DNA of 64,000 bases from Mesorhizobium sp. J8 (GTDB lineage Bacteria > Pseudomonadota > Alphaproteobacteria > Rhizobiales > Rhizobiaceae): assembly GCF_016591715.1 (NCBI RefSeq), contig NZ_AP024109.1, positions 5,146,001 to 5,210,000 on the forward strand. Reading direction: 5' to 3'. Each line of letters begins with the position of its first letter. Positions within the stretch are counted from its first letter, which is position 1. The notes under the pieces are model-generated. The model saw nothing but the letters and a program-made list of their open reading frames with translations, made no database searches and was not told the DNA's origin. Position numbers and translations under genes: made by a program. Below, piece by piece: positions 15,844-25,439 of the stretch.

Positions 15844-16738
15844 AGCAGCCAAGCTGGCGCTTGAATTCGTCGATCAGCCAGGACGCGGCTGGCTTGGGAC
15901 TGCGGTCGGCGCGGTGCATGGCATAGAGCGGCGAGCGCACCTCGCGATAGGGCTCCAGATCGAGCTCTACCAGCCTGCCGCTGGCGAGGTCGTCGGCGAT
16001 CAGCCAGCGCGGCAGGCCACCCCAGCCGAGACCTTCGCGCATCAGGGCATGCTTGGTGCGCACATCTGTCAACCGCCAGGTGCGATAGGCAAACACGCCA
16101 TAGTCGCGCCCGCGCGTCCGCTCCGACTGGTCGGAGACGACGAGCTGGATATGCTCGCGCAGGTCCTCCACAGCCACCGGCTTCGGCAGTTTGGCCAAGG
16201 GGTGGTCAGGCGCCGCGGCCGGCACCATCGAGGTGAAGCCGATGCGCAGCAGAGTGACGTCGGCGTCGCCTATCAGTCCGCCGAAGCCGAGATCCGACTG
16301 GCCGTTGACGACCTGGTCGACGATCAGGCCGAGCGATCCGATGTAGAGCCGCAGCATGACCGCCGGGAACTGCGCCTCGAAGGCCTTCAGCACCCGCACC
16401 AGCGCCGGCGAAGGCAGCGCCACATCGACCGATATTGCCACCTCCGCTTCCAGTCCTTGCCGATAGCCGTCGGCGCGCGAACGGATGCGCTGCAGCACGC
16501 CGATCATGCGCCGCGCATCCTCCAGCATCGCCTTGCCGACATCCGTCAGCTGCGGCTCGCGCACGCCTTCGCGCTCGAACAGCTTCAGGCCAAGCTGCGC
16601 TTCGAGATTGGCGATGCCGTAGCTCACCACCGACTGCGCCCGGTTGAGCTTGCGCCCCGCTGCCGAGAAGCTGCCGGCATCGGCCACTGCCACCAGGATT
16701 TGGAGCTGATCCAATGTCGGGTTCGGCTGCATGCTCAT
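15785..16738 (-). CDS. LysR-family transcriptional regulator (azoreductase-linked)
   Basis: A 317-residue LTTR. The winged helix at residues about 8-65 reads LDQLQILVAVADAGSFSAAG then RKLNRAQSVVSYGIANLEAQ, followed by a full periplasmic-binding-like effector domain. It is divergent from the azoreductase gene with a 109-base spacer, the usual LTTR target layout. A second ATG two codons in is an alternative start. The inducer is unknown; quinones or azo compounds would suit the target. Confidence 0.88.
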   Translation of the reverse strand: MSMQPNPTLDQLQILVAVADAGSFSAAGRKLNRAQSVVSYGIANLEAQLGLKLFEREGVREPQLTDVGKAMLEDARRMIGVLQRIRSRADGYRQGLEAEVAISVDVALPSPALVRVLKAFEAQFPAVMLRLYIGSLGLIVDQVVNGQSDLGFGGLIGDADVTLLRIGFTSMVPAAAPDHPLAKLPKPVAVEDLREHIQLVVSDQSERTRGRDYGVFAYRTWRLTDVRTKHALMREGLGWGGLPRWLIADDLASGRLVELDLEPYREVRSPLYAMHRADRSPKPAASWLIDEFKRQLGCFNEMEPGVWIEEGPETSRP

Positions 16739-16847
16739 GCCATCTATTTTGTTGATGGATTGTATACATATTATACCAGTTATCCTGATGGAGTGGCAAT
16801 CCCATATAGCGGTGGAAAGTTTTCACCAACCCCAAGGGGACACCGCC

Positions 16848-17486
16848 ATGTCTATTCTTCTCGTTACCTCCAGCCCGCGCGGCGCCGCTTCGCACTCGAC
16901 CCGCATCGCCACCGATCTTGCCAGGAAGCTCGTTGCCGCCGATCCGTCGAACACGCTTGTCGTGCGCGATCTCGTCGCCAACCCGCTGCCGCATATCGAC
17001 CCTGATTACGCCACCGGCATCTACACGCCGGCCGAAGCCCGCACGCCGCGTCAGGCCGAAGTCGTGGGCGTTTCCGACGCCGTGCTCGACGAGCTTTTCG
17101 CCGCCGACACCGTGATCCTCGCCACCGGTTTCATCAACTTCAACATCTCCTCGACGTTGAAGTCCTGGGTCGACCACGTCGCCCGCTCGGGCAAGACCTT
17201 TGCTTACGGCGAGAACGGTCCGAAGGGCCTCGTCAGCGGCAAGAAGGTCTACATCGTGCTCGCTTCCGGCGGCATCTATTCGGAAGGCGCCGCGGTGCAG
17301 ATGGACCATGCGGTTCCCTATCTGCGCAGCGTGCTCGGCTTCCTCGGCATGACCGATGTCGAAGTCATCCGCGTCGAGGGCGTCGGCATGGGCGCTGACG
17401 CCGTCGCGACGGCCCTTGCCAAGGCCACCGCCAAGGTCGACGCGATCGCTGCCGCCACGGCTGGCCAGGTTGGCATCGCAGCCTGA
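16848..17486 (+). CDS. azoR: FMN-dependent NADH-azoreductase
   Basis: The 212-residue flavodoxin-like product matches AzoR. MSILLVTSSPRGAASHSTRI forms the FMN phosphate loop, and FINFNISSTLKSWVDHVARS followed by GKTFAY is the family's central motif. It reduces quinones and azo bonds with NAD(P)H in the cytoplasm as a homodimer. AAGGGGA precedes the ATG at 16848. It is divergent from a LysR gene and followed by a strong terminator, so it is likely a one-gene unit induced by that regulator. Confidence 0.9.
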   Translation: MSILLVTSSPRGAASHSTRIATDLARKLVAADPSNTLVVRDLVANPLPHIDPDYATGIYTPAEARTPRQAEVVGVSDAVLDELFAADTVILATGFINFNISSTLKSWVDHVARSGKTFAYGENGPKGLVSGKKVYIVLASGGIYSEGAAVQMDHAVPYLRSVLGFLGMTDVEVIRVEGVGMGADAVATALAKATAKVDAIAAATAGQVGIAA

Positions 17487-17505
17487 CTACCGTTGGCAGG
17501 AATGA

Positions 17506-17539
17506 AAGAGGCAGGCGCCCGCCAGCGCCTGCCTCTTTT
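17506..17539 (+). terminator. Rho-independent terminator of azoR
   Basis: The perfect eleven-pair stem GAGGCAGGCGC/GCGCCTGCCTC with a six-base loop is followed by TTTT. Confidence 0.88.
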
Positions 17540-17563
17540 GCGTCTCGCGCCCGGCCGACGCCC

Positions 17564-17806
17564 GTCATCGTGGCGATCCAGAACGCGGTGCCGATCTGGA
17601 ACGATTTTTTCTTCCCGCTGGTGCTGATCACCTCCGACAATTTGAAGACACTGCCGCAGGGGCTGACCGTGTTCGTCGGCGAATTCACCACCGACTGGGG
17701 GGTGCTGTTCACCGGGCTGACACTGGCGGCGTTGCCGATTACCTTGCTCTACATCGTGCTGTCTAAGCAGTTCATTTCCGGCATCACGCAAGGCGCGGTC
17801 AAATAG
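17564..17806 (+). pseudogene. C-terminal fragment of a sugar ABC transporter permease
   Basis: About 80 codons read VAIQNAVPIWNDFFFPLVLI, then TLPQGLTVFVGEFTTDWGVL and a last membrane helix ending GITQGAVK. This is exactly the C-terminus of a MalG/UgpE-type permease, downstream of the EAA loop. The first roughly 200 residues are missing and the frame starts 25 bases after the azoR terminator, so the rest was deleted. It stops 35 bases before the BKACE gene, with which a complete transporter operon was presumably once associated. Confidence 0.82.
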
Positions 17807-17840
17807 GCGGTCGAAACAACGAAGAGATCGAGGATCGTAA

Positions 17841-18773
17841 GTGGCAAACCAGAACAAGATCATCATCACCTGCGCCGTAACCGGCTCGATCCACACACCA
17901 TCGATGTCGCCGCATCTGCCGGTGACGGCCGAAGAGATCGCCACCGCAGCGATCGAGGCGGCCGAAGCGGGTGCCGCGATCGTCCACCTTCACGCCCGCA
18001 ATCCGGTCGACGGGCGCCCCGACCAGTCGACCGAGGCCTTCGCGCCTTTCCTGCAGGTCATCAAGCAGCGCTCCAACTGCGTCGTCAACATCACCACCGG
18101 GGGCGCCGCGACGATGAGCGTGGAGGAGCGCGTCCGGCCGGCGAAAGTGTTCGCTCCGGAAGTCGCGTCGCTCAACATGGGCTCGATGAACTTCGCGCTG
18201 TTCCCGATGCTGGAACGCTTCAAGACCTTCGAGCATGACTGGGAGCGGCCCTATCTCGAATCCTCGCGCGACCGCATCTTCCGCAACACCTTCGGCGACA
18301 TCGAGCACATCTTGCGCACCTGCGCCGACAACGGCACGCGTTTCGAGATCGAGTGCTACGACATCGGCCATCTCTACACGCTGGCGCATTTCGTCGAGCG
18401 CGGCCTGGTGAAGGCGCCCTTCTTCGTCCAGAGCGTGTTCGGCATCCTGGGCGGCATCGGCACGCATCCGGAAGATGTCGCCCACATGAAGCGCACGGCC
18501 GACCGCCTGTTCGGCAACGACTACCACTGGTCGGTGCTGGGCGCCGGCCGCCATCAATTGCCGATCGCCACGCAGGCGATCGCGCTCGGCGGCAATGTGC
18601 GGGTCGGCCTGGAGGATTCGCTATGGATCGGCAAAGGCAAGCTCGCCCGCTCCAGCGCCGAACAGGTGACCAAGGTGCGTCAGATCATCGAAGGCCTCGG
18701 CGCCTCGATCGCCACGCCCGACGAGGCGCGGCAGATCCTGCAGCTCAAGGGCGGCGACAAAGTTGCGTTCTGA
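17841..18773 (+). CDS. BKACE (DUF849) beta-keto acid cleavage enzyme
   Basis: A 310-residue TIM-barrel enzyme. Zinc ligands His49 and His51 lie in IVHLHARNP, and the family motifs NITTGG, GSMNFALFP, FEIECYDIGHL and WSVLGAGRHQ are all present. BKACE enzymes condense a beta-keto acid with acetyl-CoA to give acetoacetate and a CoA ester; the substrate here is unknown. The start is a GTG preceded by GAGG. The upstream permease fragment suggests that the substrate was once imported by an ABC system. Cytoplasmic. Confidence 0.9.
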   Translation: MANQNKIIITCAVTGSIHTPSMSPHLPVTAEEIATAAIEAAEAGAAIVHLHARNPVDGRPDQSTEAFAPFLQVIKQRSNCVVNITTGGAATMSVEERVRPAKVFAPEVASLNMGSMNFALFPMLERFKTFEHDWERPYLESSRDRIFRNTFGDIEHILRTCADNGTRFEIECYDIGHLYTLAHFVERGLVKAPFFVQSVFGILGGIGTHPEDVAHMKRTADRLFGNDYHWSVLGAGRHQLPIATQAIALGGNVRVGLEDSLWIGKGKLARSSAEQVTKVRQIIEGLGASIATPDEARQILQLKGGDKVAF

Positions 18774-18808
18774 GCGGCACGACAAAGCAAAGAGCCGCCG
18801 CGACAGCT

Positions 18809-18904
18809 GGAGCAATTCCAAGTGTGAGCGGTTTTCCGCTCGGAATTGCGTAAAAACAAGGAGATAGAGCATTTCACCGTTCCGTGAAACGGTGAAATGC
18901 TCTA
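18809..18904. repeat. Composite intergenic palindromic element (family B)
   Basis: The first part pairs GGAGCAATTCC with GGAATTGCG around AAGTGTGAGCGGTTTTCC. The second part (18865-18904) is a perfect 17-base inverted repeat beginning TAGAGCATTTCACCGTT with a six-base loop. The stop codon of the convergent HlyU-like gene lies in its last three bases. The second half probably acts as a terminator in both directions. A truncated copy of the first half is at 38067-38090 after carA. Confidence 0.75.
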
Positions 18905-19195
18905 GCCGAACATCTTCTCGCCCTGCTCGTCGACGAGCTGGATGCCCTTCTTGATCGAGATGTCGACGGCGTCGTCCAGCCCGGCGAAACGGTCGGCGCG
19001 GATGAAGCGGTGCTCTTTCAGCACGCCGTCGACTTCCTTGGAGACGACGCCGCAGGTCTGGTACTGGCCGTCGGCCTTGTAGGGCGTCGCGCTGATCAGG
19101 AAGCCCTTGTGCTCGACCTGCTTGGCTGGCTTGGCGGAGCCGGTCTCAGTAGCCTCGCCACCGCCGCCGCCGAAAAGCTTTTTCAGAAAAGACAT
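18902..19195 (-). CDS. HlyU-family small protein
   Basis: The 97-residue product fits the HlyU family: MSFLKKLFGGGGGEA, a short linker, then a compact domain with HKGFLISATPYKADGQYQTC and EHRFIRADRFAGLDDAVDIS. HlyU in Vibrio is a regulator name, but this domain's role in rhizobia is unknown. The N-terminal LKKLFG helix could associate with membrane. It shares its stop codon with the terminator palindrome. Its upstream neighbour on the same strand is a TetR gene 48 bases away. Confidence 0.75.
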   Translation of the reverse strand: MSFLKKLFGGGGGEATETGSAKPAKQVEHKGFLISATPYKADGQYQTCGVVSKEVDGVLKEHRFIRADRFAGLDDAVDISIKKGIQLVDEQGEKMFG

Positions 19196-19243
19196 TTTTC
19201 AAAACTCCGTTTCACGCGAGCGCCGGAAGCTTTACGGCGCTGT

Positions 19244-19885
19244 TCATTCCGACTTTGTCTCAGCATGCGCGAATGCGCCGCCGTGTTCCAGCCCTTTGAC
19301 GAAGACGCCGACCAGAAGCTCGATCTGATGCCAGATTTCGTCGGCCTGCCGGCTGTCCGAATTCGCCACATAGCCGCTGGTCACGATGCCATGCACGCTT
19401 GACCACAAGGTCCGGGCCGCAAGCGCGCGGCGCTTGTCATCGAGGCCGAAGTCGCCCGCCTTGAGCACGCCGGCGACGATATCGAACAATTCGTCCAGCA
19501 GCGCGTCATAGGCATCGGGGCCGGGCCGCATCGCGCGGCGGCGGTTGAAGGCAAGCACAGCCGGCCAGCTGCCGGGATGCGCCTCGACGAAGCGCACATA
19601 GGCCGCCGCCATCGCCAGGATGCGGTGCTGGACGTCGGTCACCCCTTGCCTTTCGAGATCGGCCATGGCCGCCAGGCCTGTCGCGCCGAGCCGGTCGAGC
19701 AGCCGCATGTTGACGGCGCGATGCACCTCGTCGAGATCGGCGAACAGGTTGTAGACCGATCCGACCGAAATGCCGGCCTGCTCGGCGATGGTACGTGCTT
19801 TCAGGTTCTCGGCCCCGCCCTCATTGAGCAGCGCCTCGGCAATGGCGAGCACTTTTTCGCTCATCTCTTCCTTGTCTAGCGCCAT
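19244..19885 (-). CDS. TetR-family regulator of the pspA-like operon
   Basis: A 213-residue TetR protein with the DNA-binding part EKVLAIAEALLNEGGAENLK followed by ARTIAEQAGISVGSVYNLFA. The ATG at 19885 has GGAAAG upstream; a longer frame to 19930 would add 15 residues. It is divergent from the PspA-like gene, and three copies of a 13-base palindrome lie between them, so it likely represses both. The C-terminal domain has a long helix-rich ligand region with no recognisable specificity. Confidence 0.86.
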   Translation of the reverse strand: MALDKEEMSEKVLAIAEALLNEGGAENLKARTIAEQAGISVGSVYNLFADLDEVHRAVNMRLLDRLGATGLAAMADLERQGVTDVQHRILAMAAAYVRFVEAHPGSWPAVLAFNRRRAMRPGPDAYDALLDELFDIVAGVLKAGDFGLDDKRRALAARTLWSSVHGIVTSGYVANSDSRQADEIWHQIELLVGVFVKGLEHGGAFAHAETKSE

Positions 19886-19966
19886 GCTCTTTCCCGTCTT
19901 CTCCGCTCCGGTCGGCCGGTCCGGACTCATTCCATTTGCCTGCGTTTACCATGCCCGACGCCGCAT

Positions 19967-20036
19967 GAACAGCGTTCAAAATATGCCTTGAACATTGTTC
20001 ATTTCCTGTTATGTTGGCTTCGTGAACATCGTTCAC
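19967..20036. promoter_or_regulatory. Three operator palindromes TGAAC-N3-GTTCA
   Basis: TGAACAGCGTTCA (19967-19979), TGAACATTGTTCA (19990-20002) and TGAACATCGTTCA (20024-20036) share the same 5-3-5 dyad. They lie between divergent TetR and PspA-like genes; the last is 20 bases before the PspA-like start. Confidence 0.85.
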
Positions 20037-20056
20037 AGCAACAGGGAGAAGACTCA

Positions 20057-20734
20057 ATGCTTAGCCTGATCAAGACATTGCTGGACGGCGCCAGCGCCCG
20101 GGCCGAAGAAAATCTGACGGATCGCTTTGCCATCGACCTTCTGGCGCAGCGCATCCGTGATGCGGAGGCGAGCCTCGCCGCCGCGAAGCAGACGCTCGCC
20201 TCACTGATCGTGCGCCAGCGTGCCGAGCAGACCAGCCTCGACCAGCTCGACCGCCGCATCGCCGATCTGGAAACCCGTACGCTGAGCGCGCTCTCGGCCA
20301 ACAACCAGGCTCTTGCCGAAGGCGGCGCTTCCGCGATCGCCGAACTTGAGAACGAGCGCGAGGTTCGCCGCGCCACCGTGAAGAGCCTGGGCGAGAAGAC
20401 CTTGCGGATGCGCCTCTCGGTCGAACGGGCGCACCGCCGCATCGTCGGCCTCAACCAGGGCATGATCTCGGCCCGGGCGATCGATGCCGAACGCAAGGCG
20501 CAGTCGCGCCTCAACCGCTCGATCGGCCGCACCGCGAGCATCAATGAAGCGGAGGAACTGCTCGCCCGCATCAGGGAAAGCAGCGACCCGTTCGAGGAGG
20601 CCGGCATCCTCGACGAGATCGACGGCGAATTGCGCCACGAGGCGATCCGTGAGCGTCTCGCCGAAGCGGGCCATGGACCGGCCACCAAGGTGCGGGCCGA
20701 GGATGTCCTGGCGCGCCTCAAATCCCTGAACTGA
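20057..20734 (+). CDS. PspA/IM30-family membrane-associated stress protein
   Basis: A 225-residue, almost entirely coiled-coil protein. It shows the PspA/Vipp1 layout: an N-terminal amphipathic helix (MLSLIKTLLDGASARAEENL), long heptad-rich helices with RIRDAEASLAAAKQTLASLI, and a helical C-terminus. Such proteins polymerise on the inner face of the inner membrane and protect it under envelope stress. AGGGAGA precedes the ATG. The next gene, a two-helix membrane protein, is 58 bases downstream and probably co-transcribed. Control by the divergent TetR protein, rather than PspF, is inferred. Confidence 0.82.
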   Translation: MLSLIKTLLDGASARAEENLTDRFAIDLLAQRIRDAEASLAAAKQTLASLIVRQRAEQTSLDQLDRRIADLETRTLSALSANNQALAEGGASAIAELENEREVRRATVKSLGEKTLRMRLSVERAHRRIVGLNQGMISARAIDAERKAQSRLNRSIGRTASINEAEELLARIRESSDPFEEAGILDEIDGELRHEAIRERLAEAGHGPATKVRAEDVLARLKSLN

Positions 20735-20792
20735 ACCCGCCTCTCGAAATCAGATCAAAACCCGAAACAGACCAAATCCAAGGAGCAATACG

Positions 20793-21053
20793 ATGAACGG
20801 CAATCAGACCTATATCCTGTTCAACACCGTGTCGGTGGGCGCCGCCTATTTCATGCTCGGCCTATCGCTGTGGCTGGCCCCGGTCGACCTCTCGACCAAG
20901 GGCTATTGGGCGATGGGCGTGCTCCTGCTCACCGGCAGCCTGGTGAACCTTGTCAAGTACCGCACCGACGAGCGGATCGCGGCCGAGACCACAGCCAAGA
21001 TCGAGAAGGCGCGTAATGAGAAGCTGATCAGCGAATATGTCGGCAAGGAATAG
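20793..21053 (+). CDS. YiaA/B-like two-helix inner membrane protein
   Basis: An 86-residue protein with two membrane helices (residues about 10-28 and 38-55). The loop and motif LSTKGYWAMGVLLLTGSLVN is typical of the YiaAB two-helix family, and a charged C-terminal coiled tail ends ISEYVGKE. It follows the PspA-like gene in the same direction and a terminator follows it, so it is the last gene of that operon. It could serve as a membrane anchor or partner of the PspA-like protein, which is a guess from context. Confidence 0.8.
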   Translation: MNGNQTYILFNTVSVGAAYFMLGLSLWLAPVDLSTKGYWAMGVLLLTGSLVNLVKYRTDERIAAETTAKIEKARNEKLISEYVGKE

Positions 21054-21085
21054 TCCCTGCCCTGCAGATCGCCGACTGAATGCAA

Positions 21086-21112
21086 AAAGCCCGGATCGCT
21101 CCGGGCTTTTTT
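21086..21112 (+). terminator. Rho-independent terminator of the pspA-like operon
   Basis: Stem AGCCCGGA/TCCGGGCT with loop TCGC, followed by a T6 run and preceded by A-rich sequence. It may also serve the convergent PadR gene. Confidence 0.88.
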
Positions 21113-21132
21113 GGCTTTCCTCGTGAAATGAC

Positions 21133-21798
21133 TTAGCGGCGCGACAGCGCCTCGATCGCCTCGGCGGCGTCTTCCAGGATGCTGATCGCCTCGGCCTGCT
21201 TGTCTTCCGGCGCGTCGGCGATGTCGCCGAGCGCGGCGCGCAGCCGGTGGCGCAGCGTGCGGAACCGGTCGCGCGTTTCAGACCGGCCGCGGCGCCCCTC
21301 GTCCCTGTCGTCGCCCCAGCCGAACCATTCGCGCGCCGCGGCCATCTTGCGGCCGAAGCGCTCGAGATGATCGAGCACGCTGTCGATCATCTCGCGGTTC
21401 TCCTCGAGATGCGCCCTGCCGGCCTCGGTGATCGAAAACACCTTCTTGTTGCCCTCGCTGGACGACACCGCATAGCCCGCCTCCTCCAGGAAGGTCAGCG
21501 TCGGATAGACCACGCCCGGGCTCGGGCTGTAGATGCCGCTGGTGCGCTCTTCCAGCGCCTTGATGATATCGTAGCCATGGCGCGGCGCGTCGGCCAGAAG
21601 CGACAGCGTGATCAGCTTGAGATCGCCGTCGGCCAGCATGCGCCCGGCGCGGAACATGTCGCCCGGGCCGCCACGGCCGCCGCCCCTGCCGCCGAACGGA
21701 CCGAAGCCGCCGCCCCCTCTGCCACCAAATTTGCCGGCCATGCGCATGAACATGCGCTCGCCGAAATGATTGTGCCCGAAATGCTCGTGTCTGTGCAT
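21133..21798 (-). CDS. PadR-family transcriptional regulator
   Basis: A 221-residue regulator. Residues about 20-50 are an unusual Gly/Arg-rich head (FGGRGGGGFGPFGGRGGGRG). The PadR winged helix follows with LKLITLSLLADAPRHGYDII, SPSPGVVYPTLTFLEEAGYA and GNKKVFSITEAGRAHL. The C-terminus is a charged coiled coil for dimerisation. No divergent or co-directional target is obvious other than itself, and two operator-like palindromes lie just upstream, so autoregulation is likely. Confidence 0.87.
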   Translation of the reverse strand: MHRHEHFGHNHFGERMFMRMAGKFGGRGGGGFGPFGGRGGGRGGPGDMFRAGRMLADGDLKLITLSLLADAPRHGYDIIKALEERTSGIYSPSPGVVYPTLTFLEEAGYAVSSSEGNKKVFSITEAGRAHLEENREMIDSVLDHLERFGRKMAAAREWFGWGDDRDEGRRGRSETRDRFRTLRHRLRAALGDIADAPEDKQAEAISILEDAAEAIEALSRR

Positions 21799-21819
21799 GG
21801 ATTGCTCCTTGAGTTATAT

Positions 21820-21887
21820 CTTACGATACATCGTAAGTAAGGTCCGCTTCTCATTGAGTCAAGATATATCTTACGATGTATCGCAGG
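21820..21887. promoter_or_regulatory. Two PadR-type operator sites upstream of the PadR gene
   Basis: CTTACGATACATCGTAAG (21820-21837) is a perfect 8-2-8 palindrome. CTTACGATGTATCGCAGG (21870-21887) is a degenerate second copy 50 bases further upstream. Both are preceded by TATATC. Confidence 0.82.
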
Positions 21888-21937
21888 TACTGCCAAGGCA
21901 TCGGCGGCTGCTGTCGTTTTGGTGGGGGTGCTGCGGC

Positions 21938-22318
21938 CTACCAGCGGCCCTTGCGCCGGTTCCAGGCGTAGAGGAGGTCGGCGAAACGGTCATAGGCGAC
22001 GCGCGTGAAAGGCACCGCGATCACATTGCCGAACAAGCTCGCCAGCCACCCCTCGCCCGGCGTGAGCCGCCAGACCGCGATCGCCACATCGGCGCCGACC
22101 AGCAGCCGTCCTTCGGCATCGGTGGCATGCAGGCGCCGGCGGATATCGTCGAGGGAAGCGCCGAAAGCCGAAAGCGCTTCAGGTTCGAAATTGATGTCGC
22201 GGAATTCGATGCGGCCAGCCTTGACCGCCTCGATCAGCCGCCGCTTCTGGCGGCTGATGCCGGCGTCGCACACCGGACAGCGGGTGTTGTACCAGACGGT
22301 CAGCAAAGGCTCGGACAT
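21938..22318 (-). CDS. DCC-family thiol-disulfide oxidoreductase-like protein (DUF393)
   Basis: The 126-residue product has the DCC signature YNTRCPVC near residues 10-17 in a thioredoxin-like N-terminus. It also has the family's central basic region (RQKRRLIEAV) and FRDINFEP, and ends YAWNRRKGRW. The two Cys residues form a CxxC redox motif, but the reaction is not known. Cytoplasmic; no signal. It is flanked upstream by two different palindromic repeats and does not appear to be in an operon. Confidence 0.82.
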   Translation of the reverse strand: MSEPLLTVWYNTRCPVCDAGISRQKRRLIEAVKAGRIEFRDINFEPEALSAFGASLDDIRRRLHATDAEGRLLVGADVAIAVWRLTPGEGWLASLFGNVIAVPFTRVAYDRFADLLYAWNRRKGRW

Positions 22319-22335
22319 GGAACGACTATCGGCGA

Positions 22336-22388
22336 TAGAGCATGATGCCGAAAAGTGTGATGCGGTTTTCGGACGACATCATGCTCTA
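22336..22388. repeat. Intergenic palindrome, family A copy 2
   Basis: TAGAGCATGATG and CATCATGCTCTA arms flank the core CCGAAAAGTGTGATGCGGTT. This is the most complete copy in the window and lies upstream of the DCC gene. Confidence 0.78.
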
Positions 22389-22398
22389 TTCCTTAGAT

Positions 22399-22449
22399 TA
22401 GAGACGGATTCAGATTTCAGGTCGTTCGACCTGAAATCATCCGTCTCTA
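22399..22449. repeat. Long hairpin between GYD and DCC genes
   Basis: TAGAGACGGAT pairs with ATCCGTCTCTA, and inside it GATTTCAGGTCG pairs with CGACCTGAAATC. This makes a nearly continuous stem of more than 20 pairs. It could terminate transcription from the GYD gene. Confidence 0.75.
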
Positions 22450-22495
22450 GGCTCGGCGCCGCAATGTGACCGATCGGCAAGGCTGTCCTTTCGCT

Positions 22496-22789
22496 TCATC
22501 CAAGCGAACTGATGATCTCGCGATAGGCGAATTCTGGGAACGCCTTCATCGTCCGTGTCTTGACGTTGCCGCCCGACGACAACATCAGCGCGAAACGGGC
22601 GAGCACCGCATCGTCCGGGGCTTCGACGATGGCGACCATGTCGCATTCGCCCATAGTCAGATAGAACGACTTGAACGAGCCGCCCATTTCGCCCAGCAGC
22701 TTCTTGGCGGCATCGAGCCGTTTCGGCGAGTCCCGCACATTCCTGGCGCCCAGCTCGGTCCAGTTGATAAGCACGATGTAGGTTGTCAT
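22496..22789 (-). CDS. GYD-domain protein
   Basis: A 97-residue cytoplasmic protein of the GYD family (dimeric alpha-beta ferredoxin-like fold). It starts MTTYIVLINWTELGARNVRD and contains GGSFKSFYLTMGECDMVAIV and GNVKTRTMKAFPE, all in the expected order. Function is unknown, although the genes are frequent in rhizobia. GGGAGGTG precedes the ATG at 22789; the longer frame is rejected for its Pro/Ala-rich head. Confidence 0.85.
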   Translation of the reverse strand: MTTYIVLINWTELGARNVRDSPKRLDAAKKLLGEMGGSFKSFYLTMGECDMVAIVEAPDDAVLARFALMLSSGGNVKTRTMKAFPEFAYREIISSLG

Positions 22790-22941
22790 GGCACACCTCC
22801 CACCGGAGGCCACGGAGCGCGGCGCCGTTACGACCGGCGCCGGGGCGGGCATCCGGCTTGTCGCCCACAAATGCATCCGACCGCAGAATTATCGTCCTGT
22901 CCAGCAAACCCGGCAAGACGGGAAGAGAGCAACCGGGAACG

Positions 22942-22965
22942 AAAAAGGGCGCCGAGGCGCCCTTT
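22942..22965 (-). terminator. Rho-independent terminator of rpoD
   Basis: AAAGGGCGCC and GGCGCCCTTT form a perfect ten-pair stem with a two-base centre. Read on the minus strand it is followed by TTTTT. It starts about 25 bases after the rpoD stop. Confidence 0.9.
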
Positions 22966-22990
22966 CGATCTTCGTATGATTGCGTTCCGC

Positions 22991-25021
<2,031 letters not shown>

Positions 25022-25439
25022 TCTTTGTCGTCTCCAAGCGGCCGCTATCGAGGCCGCGTAAACTGTCGGACCGGTTTGCCGGATATGCGCCGGAACGCTT
25101 TCTACCGGTCCGGCAACCGCGTCATCTCTTTTTGTTTGTGCATGTCGCCCAAAACCGGCTTTCCACTTTTGGGCGACATGCATTAAGTCCAGCTTAACCG
25201 TGATATCTGGAGCAGGCACTTTGCCTGTCCAGCCATCACCAGTACCTCACATCGCTCAAATTTCCCGCCGACGCCGGGGCACGGTTAACGTTTCGAATCG
25301 TCCTGATTCCGCCAATCTGCCAGAAGGTCAAGCGCCTCTGGCATGATTCGCATGAAAAAAGCGAATCAATTACCCGACTTAGAGGCGTCGATTCGACGCG
25401 CTGCTCATTTCCACTTCACTTCAATGGGTGGTGTTGGGC
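25022..25439. other. rpoD upstream region (dnaG-rpoD spacer)
   Basis: A 418-base spacer with no gene. It holds a family A palindrome at 25139-25182 and, near the dnaG end (about 25344-25366), a GATTCGC/GCGAATC hairpin around an A-run. Promoters for rpoD independent of dnaG would be expected here, but I cannot fix a -35/-10 pair by eye. Confidence 0.5.
25139..25182. repeat. Intergenic palindrome, family A copy 3
   Basis: TGCATGTCGCCCAAAA and TTTTGGGCGACATGCA form a perfect 16-base inverted repeat around CCGGCTTTCCAC. It lies in the rpoD upstream region. Confidence 0.8.
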
